From assembly GCA_001953115.1 (NCBI GenBank), contig LSSL01004161.1, positions 1 to 45,252 of the forward strand: a DNA stretch of 45,252 nt. Direction: 5' to 3'. This document shows, one piece after another, positions 39,917 through 45,252 of the stretch. Position numbers and translations under genes: made by a program. This DNA comes from Smittium mucronatum (Eukaryota; Kickxellomycota; Harpellomycetes; Harpellales; Legeriomycetaceae). Under the pieces are notes generated by a model. That model was not told where the DNA came from and did no database searches. It saw only the letters and a list, made by a program, of their open reading frames with translations. Numbering within the stretch: the first letter of the stretch is position 1; the number at the start of each line of letters is the position of its first letter.

Positions 39917-41147
39917 TATCGCAAAAACGAGTTGCTTGAAGTCCAAAGTGAGACCATAAGCAGAATATTTAACTCGGCTGACCAAAAAAATAAGATATTG
40001 AATATTGCAGGTTAAAGAAATTTTCGATGATTGCCACAGTCTCTGATGACAATAAACTTTATAAATAGTTTACTTTTATTTTTCAATTTCAATGAATTAT
40101 TACAAATCAACTTACTATTAGCAATTTATATAACATCTTGCATTTATTCCGGTTTACTAGAAATTACTTTTTTAATGACGTTATCTTACAATAAAATTCC
40201 GTGATACAAAAAAAAAAAAAAAACTAGAAATTATTGAAAAGTTCTATCAAATCATTTTCTTTTTTTCTACATTTCTTTTTACCTCCACTCGATCCTCCCA
40301 AATATAGATCATTGGTTGTAAAAAGAAAATTCATGCTGATCCACCAATAAATTTTTACATTTCGACCTATACCCTCCAATTAAAATATAATAAAATCAAC
40401 CGGATGTCTGTAGCTATTAGCAGGATATATGGGAGATTCTTTTCTAGACCAAACTTTATCTTTACTATGTTAACCATTAGTTATATTAATATTTAATCAT
40501 CCCAAAGCCAATAAATTTAGAAACACATTCATACTGACCATATAGAGGACACATATTTTGCTAATAAGAAATTTCTTTTTTTCAATTTCAATTCCAGATT
40601 ACCCAATAAATTATTGTTTTGATTTAGTGGTGAATTTCTAAATTAGTAAAGAGTAAAAATTTATTAGAAAAGTATCAGATCTATTAGAAAATCTCCCATA
40701 AAGCCTTCCTTGAACTAATGCCCAGTGGATAGGGAGCCGCTAGGGCAACAGATGAGAGTGGGATGAAGTTTGAATTATTTTTTCCTTTTAGTTTTTTCTA
40801 GTATTTGAATATTATAAATAAATTCCCTTATAAAGAAAAATTCCCATAAAGCTTTCTAGTTTATAAAACTCGTTAACAGGTTTAGAGAGAGCTTTTTTAG
40901 AAACCTATTAGCTAAAAAAAAACTCAAAAGGTTTAATTTTTCAAACTTTATGAATTATAGCGGATAAAACTGAAATTTTTTCGATAAATATTTTGATATC
41001 ATGAACGAGATGAAACATGTATATTAAGATTTAATAAGATGTAGTAATATGCTTTTATTTTAAAAAAAATAAAGTATCTCTGGAACAGTGAGTTCGATAA
41101 GATCATTATTTTCTTATTTATAATTACTAATCTCAGTATTTTTTTCT
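39917..41147. other. Spacer with a truncated retroposon
   Basis: AT-rich interval between two minus-strand genes. It contains the short retroposon copy with target-site duplication at 40,156-40,233 and otherwise nothing I can identify. It includes the upstream region of the nucleotidyltransferase gene and the 3' flank of the secreted-protein gene. Confidence 0.5.
40156..40233 (+). mobile_element. 5'-truncated retroposon copy with target-site duplication
   Basis: The insert at about 40,167-40,222 is the last ~40 bp of the repeat family plus 15 A residues (40,208-40,222). It contains TTTAATGACGTTATCTTACA followed by ATAAAATTCCGTGATAC, nearly identical to the antisense of 45,042-45,080. It is flanked by perfect 11-bp direct repeats ACTAGAAATTA at 40,156-40,166 and 40,223-40,233. 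Severe 5' truncation, poly(A) tail, upstream AATAAA and a short target-site duplication together fit target-primed reverse transcription. It is oriented opposite to the three longer copies. It lies 240 bp upstream of the nucleotidyltransferase start codon. Confidence 0.88.
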
Positions 41148-41843
41148 TTAGAACCTTGCAGCATTGTGGAAAATTGAAATTTCACGAACGATTTCTCTGT
41201 ATTCTTCAGCTCTTAAGACGTTCATAATGCCATAGTATTTGTCGCACTGACTAATATAATAGTCTATACTATCGTATTTGTATGTAATTGGCTCTAGGTA
41301 TTCAGATAAATATTCGATTTTCTTTATCAAATCGAGAATAACTGAATTTTTTAAATCTTCAAGTTGATTTTCAAAACTTTTTTGTAAATTTTTAGCAACT
41401 ATTAGGTGCTGTTTTATAGAATCAAGGTTTACGGAAAGGTAACTAGATATAATATTTCGTTTACTGGACTTATCCTGGCACATTATTTTTCTAAAATCTT
41501 TCTTCAGCTTGTAAAACTGGATAGAAATATTTTCAATTGTTTCTCTAAACTCGTCTACTAATATATTCTCGAAACTATAATCGAATACATTAACGCCGTT
41601 TGTATTTATAGGATTGGGTAAAGCTCTATTGTCACCATCTTGGGATAAATTTACGTACTGAGACTCATCCGAGGCACCAACGTCGTTAGAAGATGGGGGA
41701 AACATTTCCCTATGATTTGGCTGATTAGAAATAAACGGATTAAACTCTTTGATGGAATCTCCAAGCGAGTCTCTTAATGATCCATCCTGTGCCCTCGTTC
41801 CTAAAATCACACAAAATCCAAAAATAGCAAAATTAAATCTCAT
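41148..41843 (-). CDS. Predicted secreted protein of unknown function
   Basis: A single exon encodes 231 aa, from ATG at 41,841-41,843 to TAA at 41,148-41,150. The N-terminus MRFNFAIFGFCVILGTRAQ is a typical signal peptide: Arg, a hydrophobic core of about 12 residues, and a probable cleavage after TRA. There is no second membrane segment or C-terminal GPI-type hydrophobic tail, so the product is probably released. The first ~90 mature residues are polar and Pro/Asn/Ser-rich. The rest looks helical, with heptad-like Leu/Ile spacing (about 95-200), two possible N-glycosylation sites (NLS, NIS) and two Cys that could form a disulphide (in MCQDK and QCDKYY). I recognise no family; it is not Mid1-like in size or Cys content. 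Codon-scale composition contrasts clearly with the flanking spacer, supporting a real gene. Confidence 0.75.
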   Translation of the reverse strand: MRFNFAIFGFCVILGTRAQDGSLRDSLGDSIKEFNPFISNQPNHREMFPPSSNDVGASDESQYVNLSQDGDNRALPNPINTNGVNVFDYSFENILVDEFRETIENISIQFYKLKKDFRKIMCQDKSSKRNIISSYLSVNLDSIKQHLIVAKNLQKSFENQLEDLKNSVILDLIKKIEYLSEYLEPITYKYDSIDYYISQCDKYYGIMNVLRAEEYREIVREISIFHNAARF

Positions 41844-41932
41844 TTCTATATATTTTCAAATATGAAAAAAAAAAAGAATTCGATACTTGAAAGTGTGGTT
41901 TTACAAAGAAAAAGATTGTTCTTTTTACCGCA

Positions 41933-41942
41933 TTTATATATA
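41933..41942 (-). promoter_or_regulatory. TATA-like element of the secreted-protein gene
   Basis: On the minus strand TATATATAAA lies about 90 bases upstream of the ATG. Position is reasonable for a TATA box, but AT content makes such strings common. Confidence 0.25.
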
Positions 41943-41943
41943 A

Positions 41944-44690
41944 ATTTAATTATAAATTTATTTTGAAATAGAATTAATGAAAATGTTTTGTTCCTAAACG
42001 CGGTTTTAAAAATATGTATATTAATGAAATAAGTTTAAGTATTTTTTTTCTGATATAGTCAGGTTGTTAATGAGGGATGGGTATAACATTGAAATAAATA
42101 AATCGTTTCTGGAAATTCCAGTTTGATGTTGTGCATATTTAATTTAAAATTGATTGGCTTGATTGAAATCAGATATTTCAATTCAGATTTTTTCATAAAT
42201 TTAGCTTTCCAAAATTAGAATTAGTAATAAATAGATATAGTACAATTTTGAGAAAATGTTATTTAATAAAGTTTTCGTGGAAGAAGGGGGTACTTATTAC
42301 ATATTTTTTTGGAAAAATGTATTTTTAATAATTCTGCTGGTTGGTCCAATTTTTCAATCTTCACCTTTTTTAAATTTTCATAAGTATTATTGCTTAGATA
42401 TGATCTTAATTTTATAATGAAAAAATCGATCCACTTTAACTATTTTTCTCTTCTCCGAAGATGTTACAATAAAAATATTTTTAGATTTCGGTTTCAGTTA
42501 ATGATCAAGCTTAACTAATCTTACTTTTATAAAAACAACTTACTTTTATAAGTATGCTATTTAAATATAGCCAATAAAATTTGTTAAAAGCTTATATTGG
42601 TAGATCTGGGTTCATAAAGAAATGAGTTAATTCTAATTACGCCAAACCGTGCATCAGTTCTAATGCCAAAATATGTGTACCAACTCTCTTTTTGATTTAT
42701 ACTACTAATCTATCACAACGCAATAGTAAATTAAAATAACCCCTTTCATACCATAGCTGTAATTTGGTGGAATTTCAATGAAATTTTTTTTACTTGTCAT
42801 TTTTAGAGACCAAAAAAATATGTACAATTCCATATTTGTGGAAAATTATGCGGAATATTGTCGCTTAGTTATAAAATAAAACCAACTTGGATACATTTGA
42901 AATCGATAAAATAATTGAAAAAAGACTTACTCAAGGATTGGTAGCTATAGATACCATTAGCGTCTTAATTGTACAGTATGCAATATTCTGATTTCAAGTT
43001 TTAAAAAAATATCCGATGATCGGTTCACTCTTTAGTCTCTGGTATGTTTTATTTTTTATGATTTACTAAGATTTCCAGAAAAAAAATTTTCCAAGCTTCA
43101 CAATATAACAAATAGAATTTAAATTTATCTTATCGGAAATTGGGGTTAATAAATATTGTCTATAAATAATGTCACGATATAACCTAGCTACATCTAAGGA
43201 ATTATATGAAGGGATGAATTCATCCCAGCGTAAAAGATGTCGAAAAAAAAATTATTTATTTTAATAATCTTTATAATACATTAAATCCCTATATTCAAAT
43301 ATACCTGTTAATAATTTATTTCAAGAATAAGTTATATTTAATAACTTTAAAATGGAAGAATAGTTTGGTTTTAGTATTTTTCTGTGGCTAATATTCAGTT
43401 GCTAATATTCAGTTGCTGCAATCAGACTTTAAAATTTAGAGACTGGACTGATTGGTCTTTAAACAGTTTCCAGAAAAACCGTCCAATCACCTAATCTTAT
43501 ATCTCAAGCTCTAATTGTGATTAGAGAATGTGCATCGATTGTTAGGTGTAATAAGGGTCTCATTAACTAATAAGCAAAAATATTAGGCAATCAATGCAAT
43601 ATATCTCCTTTAAATATAACAAACTCATAATTTCGGAATATAATCCAAGAAAATGGGAATAATTGAAGTTTTTAGAATTTTTCGAAAAGGAGAATAAAAA
43701 TATCTTTTTGATTAAAAGAGAAAAAAAATTATACAATTGGGACTTTTTTGTAAAAAACAAGTAAAAATGGAAAATTCAAGTTCAATTGTGATTCAAACTA
43801 ATTAATAAAATGCTATAAATTTTATCAATATAACACGTTTTTTCAAATTAATTAGAAATTATTATTATCTTTTAAATTTCGTATCTTTAACGTTTAAATT
43901 TTTCTTTTAAATTCCTAATCAATATAAATTAAATTAAAAATTACTCTAGTGCTTAATAAGTAATTCTTATTATAATAATATAGTGATTTTTATGGATCTC
44001 ATTCTCAAAAATGTATCTAAAATTTTGAATAAATGCACATTTATATGTTATCTGAATTATATTTTTTAAAAAAATAAAAAATAAAACGGAATTTATTGTC
44101 TATTTCATCAGAAAATGTCAGATTTAATATCTCAAAAAATTATAAGACAAGATGAGGCTAGCATTCTCGCCTTTAATAAAATTCACCAGTCAAGGTCCTA
44201 CAATGTATGAATCTTAATGCATTGATAAATGTTTTGATAAATTTTCAGATCAAAACTTTTCCGCTTTAACGAATTTTAATTTTCAGGAATTTAGCATTTT
44301 ATTTCCATTGATAATATATGAACCTTTTAGGGAAGAGAAGCTTAAAAACAAAAAAAACCAAAGTCATCTCAAAAGGATAGCTGGTTTTTTTCCTGGCTTT
44401 TTTAAAGGGTTATATATATAATATAATATTTCTGATATTTCTGAGCTCTAGGATAATATTTTCACCTTCTGAAAGAATGTTATAACTAATAGCAAACTAT
44501 ACGAAAAAGAAACCTAAGTATACTTTTCTATTGGTCGTAAAAAAAAATAACAAATAATAAAAGGGATGACTTTTAAACATTTCCCCAAAGCTGCACTGAT
44601 AATTTACGCGCCCATACAAGAAGTAGTCTGATATTCTGGTAATTTTAGTGATATAAAATTATTTTTTTCAAGTGAATACAAAAATTATTG
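41944..44690. other. Right-hand AT-rich spacer
   Basis: No gene is supported. A 14-bp tandem duplication GCTAATATTCAGTT lies at 43,387-43,414. From 42,618 to 42,911 one forward frame has four successive open runs (25, 12, 23 and 35 codons) with protein-like residues, possibly an old relic but explainable by chance. A 65-codon minus-strand frame ending near 43,563 is AT-driven and not supported. Confidence 0.5.
43387..43414. repeat. 14-bp tandem duplication
   Basis: Two exact adjacent copies of GCTAATATTCAGTT, followed by a partial third (GCT). Confidence 0.9.
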
Positions 44691-45005
44691 TGTAAAACAC
44701 GAATACGCACACTTCCTGGCAGAAGAGTGACAATTATTAGCACAATTGTATAAGGATCTAAACATTATTTTAGTATGATTTTAGATAGACTGGAGTTATA
44801 TTAGAGGTTTCTTCAAAAAGATCAGCACGCCCTACCCCCAGTACAGCCTCACTATTGGTCCATAATTTTTGACTTATGTAATCTTGGCATTATAGATACA
44901 TTACCGCGATACTTCCGAAAAAAAGGGCCTGTAGAAAGTCAATCTGATCACAAAACCAATTATATACCTGATTCTTTTAGAACATTATGTGTCAAAGTAA
45001 TCATT
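44691..45005 (+). pseudogene. Decayed coding fragment, family unknown
   Basis: One forward frame is open almost throughout, broken only by TAA at 44,751 and TAG at 44,802. The last run is 67 codons (44,805-45,005) with no ATG. Residues are unlike the AT-driven chance frames nearby: they include Pro, His, Trp, Cys and Gly (for example HALPPVQPHYWSIIFDLCN and DTLPRYFRKKGPVES). I recognise no family. It abuts the retroposon copy starting at 45,035 but on the opposite strand, so it may be a host pseudogene, another element, or an exon of a gene whose other parts have decayed. Confidence 0.35.
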
Positions 45006-45034
45006 TAATATGAAAAAACTTTTCCTAATTTTTG

Positions 45035-45252
45035 TTTTTTTGTATCACGGAATTTTATTCTAAGATAATGTCATTAAAAACTATACTAAAAAAATATGAA
45101 AAAAGAACAAGTCGTACAGAAAATACTATTATCCTAACTAAAATAAGCTCCTCTGCCGGACCATCGGCTGCGTACCTACGGGAAAAGGGTTCAATCTACC
45201 AACCGAAAGACCCTTCCTGGCATTGCTTCAGTAGGCTGGATGACTGAGGTTG
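45035..45252 (-). mobile_element. LINE-like retroposon copy 3 (cut by window end)
   Basis: On the minus strand it ends in AGAATAAAATTCCGTGATAC and seven A residues (T run at 45,035-45,041). Its terminus is nearly identical to the truncated copy at 40,167, and its core (45,145-45,252) matches copy 1 at 21,058-21,165. This is the best preserved core of the three. A 71-codon open frame on the plus strand (45,032-45,247) is antisense to the element's inferred direction and is probably not a gene. The element's upstream part lies beyond the window. Confidence 0.8.

Noticed and set aside
41148..41843. Secreted protein as Mid1, the partner of Cch1
   Set aside because: It is too short, has only two mature Cys and lacks a Cys-rich C-terminal region.
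42618..42911. Reassigned stop codons as explanation for broken coding-like frames
   Set aside because: The five intact genes end cleanly at TAA or TGA right where family homology or exon phase predicts, so the standard code applies.
45145..45200. GGTTCAATC in the repeat core resembles a tRNA B box, suggesting a tRNA-derived SINE
   Set aside because: It lies on the strand opposite to the element's poly(A)-defined direction, no convincing A box lies at the right distance, and no cloverleaf can be drawn.
45032..45247. 71-codon plus-strand frame inside retroposon copy 3
   Set aside because: It is antisense to the element and not maintained as an intact frame in copies 1 and 2.

Overview
This is a very AT-rich nuclear eukaryotic window. 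Coding exons stand out as slightly GC-richer islands, and the protein genes are split by short spliceosomal introns. I could place 19 introns: every one starts GTA, all end in AG, and they are 66-283 bp long. The standard genetic code fits, since TAA and TGA both end genes. A CCH1-type calcium channel and a PNS1/choline-transporter-like protein point to a fungus. The extreme AT content, numerous introns and large empty spacers suggest an early-diverging lineage, but the sequence alone does not fix the taxon.

Layout. Bases 1 to about 20,940 are a gene desert with simple AT repeats, one hairpin-rich island (7,440-7,700) and a few possible relics. A retroposon copy lies at 20,944-21,545. A 16-exon CCH1-like channel runs from 22,016 to 30,146 (+; 2,142 aa). 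A second retroposon copy follows at 30,799-31,395. Then come a two-exon CTL/SLC44 (PNS1-like) membrane protein at 32,118-34,424 (+) and a two-exon RNA lariat debranching enzyme DBR1 at 34,799-36,637 (+). Convergent with it is a three-exon Cid1-family terminal nucleotidyltransferase at 37,260-39,916 (-). A single-exon secreted protein of unknown function lies at 41,148-41,843 (-). The right end is another spacer with a decayed reading frame and a third retroposon copy cut by the window edge.

The repeat family is the least expected part of the window. Its copies end in an AATAAA-like signal, a conserved CCGTGATAC-type terminus and poly(A). A tiny fourth copy at 40,167-40,222 is flanked by a perfect 11-bp target-site duplication, the signature of LINE-type target-primed retroposition. 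The other main point is the channel's predicted selectivity filter, Gln/Ser/Glu/Glu instead of four acidic residues.

The five genes do not form one obvious pathway. Two are membrane proteins (calcium channel, CTL transporter), two act in RNA metabolism (lariat debranching, terminal nucleotide addition), and one product is secreted.
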